Shown: positions 35,908 to 48,320, counted from the first letter of the stretch. The stretch is DNA of 64,000 nt from Erpobdella octoculata (GCA_963978895.1 OZ022238.1:41298134-41362133); one strand, 5' to 3'. The notes: generated by a model not told the origin, from the sequence alone. Numbers and translations: made by a program.

Positions 35908-37377
35908 CTATATAAAACGTATTCATAGAAGCTGTTAATTAGATTAATGGGAATTTTGTATAACATATTATGATTATTTTTATTTATTTTTTTTTTATTC
36001 ATTGCAACTTGTAACAAAACCTAATACTTCTTCGGATGAATAAAATATCTATTTTTCTACCACTTTGATTTAAGTTAAAAATTAAAAATTGTGTTAATAG
36101 TGGAATGTAATTTCTTATATTTACCTTAGGCGGTATAAACAAGTAAACATAGCAATAGCAATAATGCATACTCAATTAACATTTATTTAATACATAAAAT
36201 GCTTGACGTTATATATGAAATTCTTTCAACTATTTTTTTTCATTATTGCGTGAACAGCAGTTTTAATATCATTTAAAAAAATAAACCTCAGGTGTCTTGG
36301 AAATATCAACTGAAACTCTGGCTCTGCTGCCGATGATCTTGAAGTTGGTAAACTCTTTGACGCGAACGTACAGTATTTGGTCGGGGAAGTTCTCGCATGC
36401 AGTCCATGTTACGTGCAGATCGAATGCGTTTCCAACGGCAAGAGCTTTCACTGTTGGTCATAAGGTTGTTATTTCTTTAGAAATTTTAAAAGGCTAACCA
36501 GCAGAGAATGAAAAAACTGATATTTGACGCACTGCTGCACGTATCTTCATCTTCGTCACGACCGTTGATGCAATCTTTAACACCATCGCATACTTTCAAG
36601 TCGTAGATGCACTGACGGAACGGATATCCGCACTGGAACTCCGTGTAAGGACAGTGTCCCTCTGAAACAATAATATAACTAACATATTCATGCAGCATTC
36701 AGAAATAGTACTTGACCAGATTTATAAAATTAACTGCATTACTAGATTTTATAATTTATTAAACAGAATCCAGAAATAAAAAAAGTTGCTTTCTCATGTT
36801 TCAGCCAATTTCACGCCAAACGTTTTTAACTCGCATTTGGGAATGTCTGCTGGGCTTTACTAAGGTCGTAGATTTTGTTAAAACCTTTTTGTTTATTTGA
36901 TAAATTCAATTTAGTAGTAAACGATAGATCTAGTTTCCAACTTATTAACTGCAAATCTCACCGTGAATAATTTACAGTTCATTTATGACCAGTTAAACAA
37001 TAATGGGTTTAAATTCAAAGCAGTATTAAAGCAAAACTCAAAATTTAAAAAACAAAAGAAACGGTTTGAAATAAGTAAAAAAAGAGCATTTGCCGTGCAA
37101 AGACAGCAATCATTAGTTGTATTTTCAACTGAAATTTAAAAAAAAATCAACCTTCAAGATCCTCGACTCTATTCTCAACTTCCGTAAGGCAATCTTCAGG
37201 GTGGAATTTCGCAGCTTCTTTCAGATCCTCTTTGACCTGCTCCAGTGCCTTATCCAGCCTGTAAATCCTCGCTGCATTGACAAGCAGTCGAGGGTTCATT
37301 AATTTCTCCCTGTCTACATCGAGGAACCCGCCGTGGGCCACTACGAAAAGGAGAGATAAGCCAAGAACTTTCCACAT
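35710..37377 (-). CDS. Extracellular haemoglobin linker chain (linker 2), 4 exons, 238 aa
   Basis: A second linker paralogue on the same strand. Exons: 37152-37377, 36533-36661, 36287-36450 and 35710-35907, with intron phases 1, 1, 0 identical to linker 1. Residues 1-17 are a signal peptide (MWKVLGLSLLFVVAHGG). Residues 18-75 are a coiled-coil segment (IYRLDKALEQVKEDLKEAAK). Residues 76-118 are an LDL-receptor class A module (CPYTEFQCGYPFRQCIYDLK, VCDGVKDCINGRDEDEDTC). Residues 119-238 are the linker domain (NAFDLHVTWTACENFPDQIL, FNGYYNFGTSELTLYTKYEK). The start is the ATG opening the signal peptide, 50-55 bp below a TTAAAA box. Cysteine number and length fit the linker family; the subclass is not assigned. 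It would be secreted and built into the haemoglobin scaffold. Confidence 0.93.
36287..36450 (-). CDS. Linker 2 exon 3: linker domain, first part
   Basis: Acceptor ACCAACAG, donor GAG|GTTTAT, phase 1 to 0. It reads KALAVGNAFDLHVTWTACEN and ends VDISKTPE. Confidence 0.88.
36533..36661 (-). CDS. Linker 2 exon 2: LDL-receptor class A module
   Basis: Acceptor TGTTTCAG, donor A|GTGCGT, phase 1 both sides. Six cysteines in LDLa spacing with an acidic calcium site. Confidence 0.92.
37152..37377 (-). CDS. Linker 2 exon 1: signal peptide and coiled coil
   Basis: Runs from the ATG to donor G|GTTGAT (phase 1). It ends CLTEVENRVEDLEG. Part of this exon is duplicated as a relic at 40551-40583. Confidence 0.9.
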
Positions 37378-37426
37378 TGCGAGAGTCCTACTAAGCAGCA
37401 CAACCTCGCCAATCTATTTCGCTCTC

Positions 37427-37434
37427 CTTTTAAC
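37427..37434 (-). promoter_or_regulatory. Linker 2 TATA-like box
   Basis: TTAAAAGG on the minus strand, about 50 bp upstream of the ATG; same spacing as in linker 1. Confidence 0.45.
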
Positions 37435-37439
37435 CGCCC

Positions 37440-38455
37440 TGCATCACCCTGGGTGTGCGAATATATACGTGTGTGTATGTGTGTTTACGTGTGGATGTGT
37501 ATAATTTATGTGCGTTGGGAGCACATGTGTATATGTACAAGCCCAACCAGCTGAAATTCGTGAGCGAGCGTGAACGTGTTTTACACACATTTTTTTAAGA
37601 TTAATTATCTTTCCAATTTCTGTGCAAGTGGGATTTGTATCAAAAATATTTTGTTATTTATCTTTTTAATTATAATTAATTTAATACAGCTCAATAAATA
37701 ATTTGCGAACAGGTTTTAATTTTTTTGATTTTCTGTTTACTTGAAAAATGACATGACATTTGAGGATTTTAAGTTTTATTTCATTTGTTGTTAAAAAGCA
37801 AAATATTTTCAAATTTTAACATGAAAACTTCGTTTGAAAATTTAAAAATTCATATATAAAACTGTAAAAGATAGATCAAGTACTTTGAGACTGAAAGAAG
37901 ATAGAGAATAACATTCACCAGACATCCATTGTCCACAAAGATCGGTACTGTTCCTCTCAATAATAATACTGGATCAAAGGTCACGACATCACTTTTTGCT
38001 TTTTCAAGATCTGGTAACATGTCACGTGGTGTACTTTTAAAAGAGCTGAATTGTTTTCAGAAGATGATCTCAACTGTTTGAAACATGTCAGCAAGAAACA
38101 ATTGAAATGAATGAATTAATTTAATTATTTTTTTTATTTAAAACGCATAAAATAAAAACAGATTGTCACGTGAAAACTTTTAAATAACTGAAATATTCTT
38201 TTATAAGTTTATTTAACAATAAACCTCATTAATGTAACATGCTACTATACCAATTTAATGTTTTACATTCTATGAGACACGAGCATACAAGAAGTTAAAC
38301 AATAATTATGAAACAAAGTTTCTATGATTATAAGATCCAGCCCAATGAGATGTTAGTGAACCGTAGAAAATCCCACAGCAGATTTAACAGTCTGATGGCA
38401 CTGGTTGGGTTGTTCTATAGATGATTACTTTGAAAGTGATTTGTATGCGGATATG
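37440..38455. other. Intergenic, nothing recognised
   Basis: GT-rich at the left edge (37450-37540), then AT-rich. No gene or element ends were seen. Confidence 0.45.
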
Positions 38456-39028
38456 TACATCCATCCATACATACATACATACATACATACATACATACAT
38501 ACATACATACATACATACATACATACATACATACATACATACATACATACATACATACATACATACATACATACATACATACATACATACATACATACAT
38601 ACATACATACATACATACATACATACATACATACATACATACATACATACATACATACATACATACATACATACATACATACATACATACATACATACAT
38701 ACATACATACATACATACATACATACATACATACATACATACATACATACATACATACATACATACATACATACATACATACATACATACATACATACAT
38801 ACATACATACATACATACATACATACATACATACATACATACATACATACATACATACATACATACATACATACATACATACATACATACATACATACAT
38901 ACATACATACATACATACATACATACATACATACATACATACATACATACATACATACATACATACATACATACATACATACATACATACATACATACAT
39001 ACATACATACATACATACATACATACAT
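38456..39028. repeat. (ATAC)n array, about 570 bp
   Basis: An essentially perfect ATAC tetranucleotide run (CATACATACATA...). It creates long Ile-His-Thr-Tyr and Met-Tyr-Val-Cys open frames in several phases on both strands, none of them genes. Confidence 0.98.
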
Positions 39029-39217
39029 GCATAACCGAAAATTATGTATGTTGATTAAGTAATTATTTTCTAAATACTTTTTTTCTAGTTTTAATTTGAC
39101 TTAGATAATTAGAAACACTTAGTAATAATTTAACAAGAAAGAATTTTTTAATTATTCAAGAGTAATGGACGTTGACTTGCTCATTAATTTTACTTTATTA
39201 CATTACATTATCTTGCA

Positions 39218-39754
39218 ATAGCGGGGTACCCGGCGTTGCCCGGGGTTTTTAGAGGTTTTTTAATACTTATCTCTCGCTCCCGTTTCCTTCCCCGCTTGTT
39301 TTCCCGTTCTTGCTTGCTCTCCCGTTCCTGGTCGCTTTCTCGCTCCTGGTCGCTTTCCCGCACCCGGTCGCATTCCCGCTCCCGGTCGCCTTCCCGCTTC
39401 CGATCGCTTTCCCGTTCCCGGTCACTTTCTTTTTTCCGCTAGCTCTTTCGATCTTGGTTGCCCGAGGTTTTTAGAGGTTTTTTAGAATGCTTGTTTTTTG
39501 CTCCCGTTTCCTTCCCCGCTTGCTCTCCCGTTCCCAGTCGCTTCCTCGTTCCCGGTCGCATTCCTGCTCGTTCTTTCGCTCTCAGTTGCTTTTCCGTTCC
39601 CGTTACCGCATCATTTTGCGGCCGCTTTTAATTTTTTTTCACTAAAACCTCCCCTATGGACCTTCAAGGTTGTGTGAAAATTTCATTACGATCAGATGAA
39701 TTGTGTAGCAATTCATGAGTTACTGACAGAAACTTTCATTTTTATATATATAGA
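39218..39754 (-). mobile_element. Helitron-like non-autonomous element, near complete
   Basis: Minus strand: 5' TCTATATATATAAAAATG after an A, family segment CGTAATGAAATTTTCACACA, purine-rich minisatellite in two blocks, then hairpin CCCGGGCAACGCCGGG and terminus CTAT (expected CTAG). The + strand frame (RSRSLSRSRS-like) is a repeat artefact. Confidence 0.7.
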
Positions 39755-40549
39755 TAACCTGTTACTTAAATCTACTTTTTCCGATCAATCAGAAGTTTTT
39801 TTCTTTACTTGTTTAGGTTAAGGTGTCTGAAATTTATATCAAGTCAATAAACATTTGTAACAAGTCGAGCTGCAAAATAAAGTAGAGATGCAAGGTGTTT
39901 CAAAGTAATTGAGGGTAGACTCATCAGCATCAATTGTCACAAACATGAAAAAATGTTTGCAGTTTTAGACGCACGAATGTGTTCACTATTTCTGAATCTC
40001 ACTAAAACAGTTTGTTAACTTAATTTTTCGAAGCCGATATCTTGTGAGGTGATTTGAACGTTAAGCAGAGTGTCATCAGCATAAAAGTCGATTATTAAAA
40101 AATGTGAAAATTTTTTTTAATATACAAGATGAAAGGCAGTAGCTTAATATTCAAACACCAAAAAAATATTGTAAATTTACGATGGCTGTGCACCGAGATT
40201 AATTTAATGAGAGATGAGAGCAATAAAATATGCCAATGCAGAACTGTTGAAGCTATTGCGAAGTAAAAAAAAATTTAAATAAGGATTAAAAAAAGCTACT
40301 ATGACCCATGCAATCAAAATCGGCAGTAGAGTCAAGCCATTGCGATGACTGGTATTTTTTGAGCCAGCCTTTTTCGTTACGTCATAAATTTTGTAAAACA
40401 TTGACTGCCGTATTTCTAATTTTTATTAGATCGAGACGACTAAATGTACAAAAGCAGAGAAAGTGCATAATTAAGAAGCTACATACATGGATTGTTTGTG
40501 TGTGAGGAAAAATTGCGTTCATTTATGTTTCAAAACGGAACTGGCCTTA
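39755..40549. other. Intergenic, nothing recognised
   Basis: No coding or element ends seen. Confidence 0.4.
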
Positions 40550-40583
40550 CAGATCCTCTTTCACCTGCTCCAGTACCTTATCG
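40550..40583 (-). pseudogene. Linker exon 1 relic
   Basis: AGATCCTCTTTCACCTGCTC followed by CAGTACCTTATC differs from the linker 2 exon 1 sequence near 37219-37252 at only two positions. On the minus strand it reads DKVLEQVKEDL and then a stop, against DKALEQVKEDL in linker 2. Flanks do not match, so this is an isolated fragment. Confidence 0.6.
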
Positions 40584-41872
40584 TGGTCCAATTAATCGCC
40601 AGCCTAACTAGTCGCTACCAAACAAGTCACCACCCACTTAATCGCTGCTCAACTAGTTGCCAGTTCATCTAAAAACTGGGTAAACTAGTCTCCGGCAAAC
40701 CAGTACTGTTTTTATCAGAAATAGATTTTGTAATTAAGTTGAATTTTTTCTGAAGAGCTATTTTTTGAAATTTTGCACACAGTCAAATGACAATACAATA
40801 GTTTTGCAAAAAAAGTTTGAATAGATTATACTCTTTGTTTAATGTTTGCTTGTGAAACGTACAAAACTGAAAAAAAAACATGAAGATAAATAGTTTAAAT
40901 TGGGAGATCATCTGGTTTCTTTTAATAGTCGAATAAATAATGAGAAGTGTACAGTTTGATGAATTCGGTTTGACATACAAACTAAAACTTGCAATCAGTA
41001 CGTACTGGTGTGTGAAGCATTTTTCATTTCAGTGCAAGAACATTTAGTGCATGAGTGCCAGATTACGACAGGAAACGAACAAAATCAAGATGAAATACAA
41101 CCTGCAATCCATTTTTATCTAGAATAAGACTTCAAAACGTTGCATACGATAACGTAGTCATAGACGAAAGAAACATCAAAATCTGAGCTTGATGCTATAA
41201 ATTATATGGAATAATGAAAATACCAAAAAATAACTTGTATCTACTATTACATACCATTATGTCCGATTATCTCAAGTTAGAGGTGACAATAAAATATATT
41301 AGGAAATTGAGGCGTTAGTATTTGCAGATTTTTTATTTTAAACTACTCGAAAACGCTGAAACTAATCTCTGTCTCACACACACATCTTGACAATGATAAG
41401 AATTTCAAATTAGATACAAAATATGTGCAACTTCTTAATATGACTTTAATTAAATGTTTTACAATTTAAATTTGAAAACAAATTGTGTGCCCCTTTGAAC
41501 TCTTGGGCCTCGGGTTCATTTGAATTAAAAAAACCTTGTCAGAGACATAATGATCACAGTGCTGAGGCTATGGTAGGAACGCCCCCTAAAATCATTAGTG
41601 GGGTCCTTAACTAATAGGTTACATGACTGACACTTGGCTATCGTGCTGCATATTTTTACCGAAATTGTCGATGACAGGTCGTACCTTGCTTTAATTTTTT
41701 TTTAAATGATCGATAGACGTAAAGGAAATATGGGAGGGATATTCATAGACAGTGGCGTCATTTTGAAACTTGTCTTCGTAAAAGCTGATGACTAAATAAT
41801 ATAAAGAATTTAAAATAATATTTTTTTTTAAACAAATTTCGTATACTAATGTACTAAGCTGTTAAAAAAATA
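40584..41872. other. Intergenic; degenerate AACTAGTCGC-type short repeats at 40590-40690
   Basis: Motifs like CTAACTAGTCGC, CAACTAGTTGCC and TAATCGCC recur close together. Nothing else was recognised. Confidence 0.4.
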
Positions 41873-41881
41873 ATAAAGGAT

Positions 41882-42663
41882 GGTTCTAGGACAATTCGTC
41901 GCGGACAATTCGTCGCGGACAATTTGTCGCTGGACAATTCGTCGCAAACCAAACCTAAACAAATTACACTTAAAGCCAATAAACTAGGATTTGCTCTTTT
42001 TTCATATGATATCTGGGACTGCTACCAAGCTGTCCGTGATGACATTCCTCGTACTAATAACACAGTTGAATGATGGCACAATGCCTTTGCACGGGCGGTT
42101 CAAATTGTACGTAACACTATCGAAATTAGTAGTGAAACTCCTAAAAGAACAAAACATCAACCATATGAAAGTTTGCAGGTGAAAGTCTTCTTCTGCGGAA
42201 AAAGAAATATTGAGATTTGGATCGTCGATTGCGTATTGTTGTGATGGATTATGAGAATCGTTCATCAACTGATTATTCGCAGGGATGCATCCATAACATT
42301 ACTTTAATAGATTAATAAATTAATTTTTGCTAACATTGTGCTTGTGTTAAATTAACTATCTTTTTCATGTAGAAAAAATGACTTAATATTATAATATTCT
42401 ACTCCATCAACACTTGATAATAATTCATGGGCCATTCATATATTACATACGCACTGAGGTAGAAGGAGTGTGTCACAAGTAAATGATGCAGAGACAGGTG
42501 GGCCAAAGATATGTCATAAGGATTTTTAGCTTTTCTTAGAATTATTATTTGTGATATTATTTTGAAGAACAAACAATATATAATACTATTAATTAAGAAT
42601 TGTCCGCTTTTTTGCAGCGAATTGTCCCCGACGAATTGTCCTGCGACGAACTGTCCGGACACC
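41882..42663 (+). mobile_element. MULE-type element (782 bp) with 9-bp target duplication
   Basis: Exact 9-bp duplications ATAAAGGAT lie at 41873-41881 and 42664-42672. Both ends carry tandem GGACAATTCGTCGC motifs as terminal inverted repeats. Inside, the plus strand reads YDIWDCYQAVRDDIPRTNNT then VE, a TGA, WHNAFARAVQIVR. This matches the MULE transposase motif RTNNxVEGWH with Gly changed to a stop. It is an internally deleted copy. Confidence 0.8.
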
Positions 42664-42672
42664 ATAAAGGAT

Positions 42673-44662
42673 CCATTATTCTTATATTATAAAGTAATTT
42701 ATATTGCGCCCATTACTAAAAGAACATGGGCGCATTACAATCATGTATAGTTCACGGGTATAGAATAAAAAGAGTTAAATAAAAATAATAAATATATCAA
42801 GATATAAAAAACGTTGGATTAAAAGTTAGAAAAAAGCACTATTGAAAAGGAATGTTATATTAACATTTAACAAACTAAACCTTTCGTTTTGAAGATAAGA
42901 GCGTTGGGCAAAAAGTTTAGTTCAAAAAATGTTAATATGGACACTTTATCATTATTTTTAACAATTAGTACATTAGTATGCTAGCGTTGTTTAAAAAAAA
43001 TCATTTTTTATACTTTTTTATTAACCAATTTCTTATACCTACTATGTTTGTCATCTTGTGTTGAATGGGACACTTATTTGTGTTTACATCTCAGCAACTA
43101 GACCAATTATAACAAACACTTTAAAAACCCTGAAATGCAATTTTTACTGTAATAAAAAATGAAGTAACTTTAGTGAAAAAATACGTTTTTGTATACATGA
43201 TGAAACGTTTTGCTAACGGGCGTCATAAACTTAATTATTTATTTTTTCAAACCATATATAAGCGGCTAAAATAAAAATTGCATATATGAAGTTTTTATCA
43301 ATTTTTGTAGATATTTCAAACTGTGACACCGTTTGAAATTCGGAAAATTGTTCAAAGATTTAAAAAAGTTTTTATTTCGGTTATAACATAACAAAATAAG
43401 GTTTAAAATGGTTAAGAAGACTATAAAACTTGTGTTAAAACCACTACTAGTTGAAATTTAAATTTGAAAATCAATTTGTTCAAACATCACTTTGAAGCCC
43501 CAGTAAAAACAAACATGGCCACAGACAACAAAATTAGATTTAATTTTTTGTAAGCATTATTGTTGTTATAAAACAAAGTCAAGAACAAGTAGAAAGTAAA
43601 GCGACATGTACACTTAAAAAAAATGCTTGCACACCTCTTGTTAGCATGCGGCATGAAGTTAAAGATATTTCTTTCAAAACCAAATTAAGTATCTGTCGGT
43701 CCTTTGTGTTTTTTGGCTTAAAGCATTGTTAAACTGAATAATGTCGAGTGTAGGTAATCAAAGTAAAAAAAAACATTTCAGCCCTGTTGATTTGTACATA
43801 CTGCTATCAAGATGTACTTCTAAAAAAAATATCATATGATGCGCAAAATATAATTTACATATAATATAGTAAATTGCCAAGTTATTAGGGACAATGTAAT
43901 AATCTCGATTTTTTATGTTTTAAACATTTGTGCGAAAACTCATTATTATGTTGTTGTATTTGATTAGAATAAATAACAACATATCTCTTTAGTGTCAAAG
44001 CAGTTGTATTTAGAAAATACAGTTGTTTCAATGATTTTACAATATGTACTGCAGTTTCCTTTAAATAATCTTTTTCTGTCGGCAAGTCATGAATGAAATT
44101 GTAGATTCTAGATAATGATAATTATGAAGGTTTCAACAATGGGAAAATTTTTGTTTTAGTTTTTAAAAAATTGCACTATTAGACCATCTTATTGAATAGA
44201 AGTTTATTACACTAGTTAATTAATTTATTATTGTTTAACACTTACTAACACATTGTTTGTACTTTTTTTTATCACGCTTCAATACATTTCTGTTAAAGAA
44301 CAATTCCAAATGAACAAAACAACATATAGGGTACTCGTTTCCAGAGGTTTATCTAGTCTTAAGAAAAAAATTTTAATATGAAAGTATTGAATACTGAATT
44401 TTTTAATATGAAAATATAGAATACTGATTTTTTTTTAATATGAAAGTATTGAATACTGAATTATACCGAGAATTTTATAATGGAACTAATTTTGACACTG
44501 ACAAATAAACTTGCGGCAAAGTTGTGGAAAAAGTTTAAATTATACCGACATGTTTGTGGTTTTAATGTCAGCATGAAGTTGTTAAAAAAAATTAGGAATT
44601 GGTACGTGGGTTATGCTGATAATAAATTAATGCAGATTTATGGAAATTAATTTTATTTAAAA
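42673..44662. other. Intergenic, nothing coding; 45-bp triplicate at 44372-44468
   Basis: Three tandem copies of a unit containing AATATGAAAGTATTGAATAC occur near the right edge. The remainder is AT-rich without recognised features. Confidence 0.45.
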
Positions 44663-45252
44663 CTAGCGGAGTGCCCGGCGTTGCCCGGGGTTTTTAGAGG
44701 TTTTTCTAGTGTTTGTCTCTCTCGCTCAGGTTTCCTTCTCCGGCTGCTTTCCCGCTCCCGTTTGCTTTCCCGTTCTCGGCCGCTTTTCCGTTCCTGGCCG
44801 CTTTCCCGCTTTTCCGCTCTCGTTTGCTCTCCGGTTCCCGCTCCCGCTTGCTCTCCCGTTCTCGCTCATGCTTGCTCTCTCATTCCCGTTCTCGCACGCG
44901 ATCATTTTCTTTTTTTCATTCTTTTCTAACTTCTTTTAGCCCATAAAACATAAAATAGATTTGGCTAAATCTTGCTTGAAGCTTTCAAACGTTACGTAAA
45001 CTAAATTTGAATTTTATTACGCAATTACCGATTTTGAATTTTATTACTCATCCCCGAATATATATATAGATCCCGCTCGCTCACCCGCTCCGCTCCGCTC
45101 ATTTTGTGACGGATTTCAAATTTTTTTCCTTTATATTTGATTCCCCTTGACTCTCAAGGTTGTGTGAAAATTTCATTATGATCGGATGAATGGTGTAGAG
45201 CAATGCATAAAGGACATACATACATACAAACATTAATATTTAAATATATAGA
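44663..45252 (-). mobile_element. Helitron-like non-autonomous element, canonical ends
   Basis: Minus strand: A|TC at the 5' end (TCTATATATTTAAATATTA), family segment CATAATGAAATTTTCACACA, purine-rich minisatellite, hairpin CCCGG-GCAACG-CCGGG and terminus CTAG|T. These are the ends expected for Helitron insertion between A and T. No helicase coding. Confidence 0.75.
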
Positions 45253-45447
45253 TTAAAATTCTTGAAAAAAATAATTTTAGCTATACTTTGTTACAAATAA
45301 CACAAAAAATATTTTCTGAGACCTGGCATTAAAACAATTTCATAAATATTTCTAATTTAAATTTTTTTGCTATTTTAACAATGTACAATTTGGCAACTTA
45401 CATTTTACAATCAATATGATAGTTGAAATTGTGTTTAGAATTTTTAT

Positions 45448-46182
45448 TAGAGATGGGAATCGAACCGAACCCAAACCGAACACACCGAACTCGAACCCTA
45501 CTTTTTACCGAACCGAACCGAACCCGAACTCTGTTTCGCTCGGAACGAACCAAACCCGAACGAACCCATGCTAAATTCATCGAACCTATTTTTTTAAATT
45601 TAAATTATGACTATGAACTATTCTTGAAATAAAAATCGTTATTTTGTTTTCTGTATTTAATATCGCTGTTATTGTTTGTCTTATGGAAGCCTATGCACAT
45701 CTTTGTTGTTATGTTTACTTTTCTTTCTCGCGTAGCTTATTACACCGTGTGTTGCTTGAATTACCTATTTTGTTGTTTGTTGTATTTATTATATAGAACA
45801 ACTTAAATAATATGGCAAATACTAATAAGTTAGCAAACGGTTCTAAATGGAGCAAGCAAAAGCTGGAAACGTTTGTTACAGAAAGAAAGGCAGGCTTAGT
45901 GTCAGCAACATGACTATGAGTGAGCGAAGAGCTCGAATAAGTACAGAAACATTAAAAATGTAAATTTTTTTTAAATACAATATGGAACCTTAATTTTTTT
46001 AAATGTCTTGAATTAATAAACTTTGACTATTTTTAATGCAAGTATCATCGAATCTAGCTCGAGCCATAGCTATCCCAAACCAAACCCGAACTTTAACAAC
46101 TAGCGAACCGAACCGAACTCGAACTGTAACCACTACCGAACCGAACCCGAACTCTTAAATTAGGGTTCGATTCCCATCTCTA
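45448..46182 (+). mobile_element. hAT element, internally deleted (735 bp)
   Basis: Terminal inverted repeats TAGAGATGGGAATCGAACC / GGTTCGATTCCCATCTCTA, with subterminal ACCGAACCGAAC repeats, sit between near-perfect 8-bp duplications (ATTTTTAT / AGTTTTAT). Inside, 45811-45961 joins a possible transposase N-terminus (MANTNKLANGSKWSKQ) to a hAT C-terminal dimerisation motif (NMTMSERRARISTETLKM). It is a deletion derivative of an autonomous element. Confidence 0.8.
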
Positions 46183-47095
46183 AGTTTTATAATGAAAATT
46201 GAATTAATAATTAGTTATGTCAAACAATAGTTGAGAGGTGATTTTATATTTGTATGTGAACATTTCCTCCAACACTATATCCAATCATCAAATTTCCACA
46301 AACAAAAAATATAAAATACAGCTGAGAGCAATTCAAATAATCGCCTCCAAAATAACATTTCAGCACATACTCAATGCAAAAAACCTGAACTTTCTTCAGT
46401 GTCAATTTTTCTAGTTTATTATTGGCTTTGAGCTTTTCTTACCAGCCACGAAGCCTGCCAAAATGTTTTAATAAGCTGCTTTTTTAGAAACAATTTTCAG
46501 AAAATACGTTTGCAAAACTTCCAAACAAGTTTTGTTGAAAATCTAACAGGCTACCGTGTTAGGTTTGACAGTTTATTTGCAAAACATTAGAAGCTAACAA
46601 AAATTGTGCTAAAGAATAACTAAACAATTCCAAAAAATGAAAAAACAAGAATGTGCATATTTTTGAAATGTAATGATCTTAGATAATACTGTTAGCAAAC
46701 TTTTTATGTAAATTCCACAAAAATTTTTTAATAAGTTAAATCAACAAAAATATCAACAAAGTTATAAAAGTTTTCAAAACCTCCACTTTCTTATCTTTTT
46801 TAACGTTGTGTTAACGTTTTTGAAAATAAATGTACAATTTATCAATTTTACGGTTTACGCCCAAAACATATTAATGATTACATAATTACTAGGGTTGTTA
46901 TAAGATGTTTGTTCTATGAAATAAGTTTTGTTCCAAGATTGGATTGAACTAATATCAAATATCAAAACAAATAATAAAGTTTGTGTATTATTTATAACAA
47001 AATAGAATCAAAGTGTATTAAAAAATAAAGTGGAAAGTAATTGAACTAAAATATTAATTAAAAAACTAAAATGAAAAAATTTTTTTTACAGTGGT

Positions 47096-48126
47096 GATCA
47101 CCAAATCATCGACCCCACTACTGCCCCCGATATTAGCAGTGACCTTACCGTGTCGGACCACTTTCTCTTTCACCAATTTGGATTTAAAGCAAATAATTCT
47201 ACTGATCTTGCTTTCATTAATCTCACCCAGCAAATACTACAGCAAATGAACAACAAGCATCTGACTATGCATGTTTTTATTGATCTTAGCAAAACCTTTT
47301 ATACTATCAATCACGACATTCTGCTGAATAAGATCTCACACTATGGTATTCGTGGGACTGCACATTTATGGTTTGTTAACTGGTTGAAAGAAAGAAGTCA
47401 ACTAGTTTTTCTTGGCAATTCAAACTCTGCTTTAAAAGGCATATCTATAGGAGTTCCACAGAGTTCAATCCTAGGCCCACTACTTTTCAACATCTTTGTT
47501 AATGACATATTTGAAATTTCTAAACTGCTCTCTACAATATTATATACTGATGACACCAATTTGTTTTATTCTGGAGATTCTATAGATGAAGTTACAGCTG
47601 TGATGAACACTGAATTAGTGAAATTTTTCAGTGGTTCTTTGCCAATTCTCTCAAAATTAACATCAGGAAAACAAACAACATGCTGTTTTGACCAAAAATT
47701 AAATGAAATGATTTTTTTCCATTTCGTATTGAATATGGTGAAAATTCACTGCCCAGAGTGTGGTTCACGGAAAGTCCGTCTTGGACAGATCATATAAATG
47801 CTGTTGGAAGAAAAATGAGTAAATCTATTGGATTATATTCAAGGTTCAGAAATAGTTTGAATCATGATATCATATGTCATCTTTATTACTCTTTGGCCTA
47901 CCCAGACATTACTTATTGTAATTTGATTTGGGGAAACAATCCTATATCTTCTATGCGAACCCTCTCAGTAATCCAGAATTGTTTTGTTAAATTGCTCTAC
48001 GGATTTGGAAGAACGGATTATGTTGACAATTATACCAAAACATTAAATGTGTTAACACTAAGACAACTTCATTGCTACATCATCTTGGTTTTCATGTTTG
48101 AGCTCAATGCCTTGTCTTTGATATAA
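47096..48126 (+). pseudogene. LINE (CR1/L2/jockey-like) endonuclease end and reverse transcriptase, broken
   Basis: The frame starts in what looks like the end of an AP endonuclease domain (DISSDLTVSDHFLF) and passes at once into RT: QFGFKANNSTDLAFINL, FIDLSKTFYTINHDILLN, GVPQSSILGPLLFNIFVND and YTDDTNLF (catalytic DD). A frameshift near 47790 leads to the thumb region (TDHINAVGRKMSKSIGLYSR). The normal stretch between endonuclease and RT is missing. A (TA)n tract follows. Confidence 0.8.
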
Positions 48127-48151
48127 TTATATATATATATATATATATATT

Positions 48152-48320
48152 GTTACAATATCGCCAAATCGTATGCCGGGTTCTCTGGAATGATTTTGTA
48201 ATTTATTGAAAAATAAAAAATAAGGTTTCGGAAGCGGGAAAACAAGAAGGAGCAGGAGAGCAAGCAGAGGACGACACGGGAGGGAGAGAGAAAACCGGTA
48301 GAAAAACCTTCAAAATTCTC
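48152..48320. mobile_element. LTR fragment joined to Helitron-like minisatellite fragment
   Basis: 48152-48225 resembles the LTR of the PKG-intron element (TGTTACAATATCGCC, TTTATTGAAAAATA). It passes directly into the GAGCAGGAGAGCAAGC-type purine repeat of the Helitron family (48226-48310). Both are truncated. Confidence 0.5.

Noticed and set aside
38384..39062. Long open frames of about 200 residues on both strands
   Set aside because: They are translations of the ATAC array in several phases (repeating MYVC or IHTY) with no non-repeat coding.
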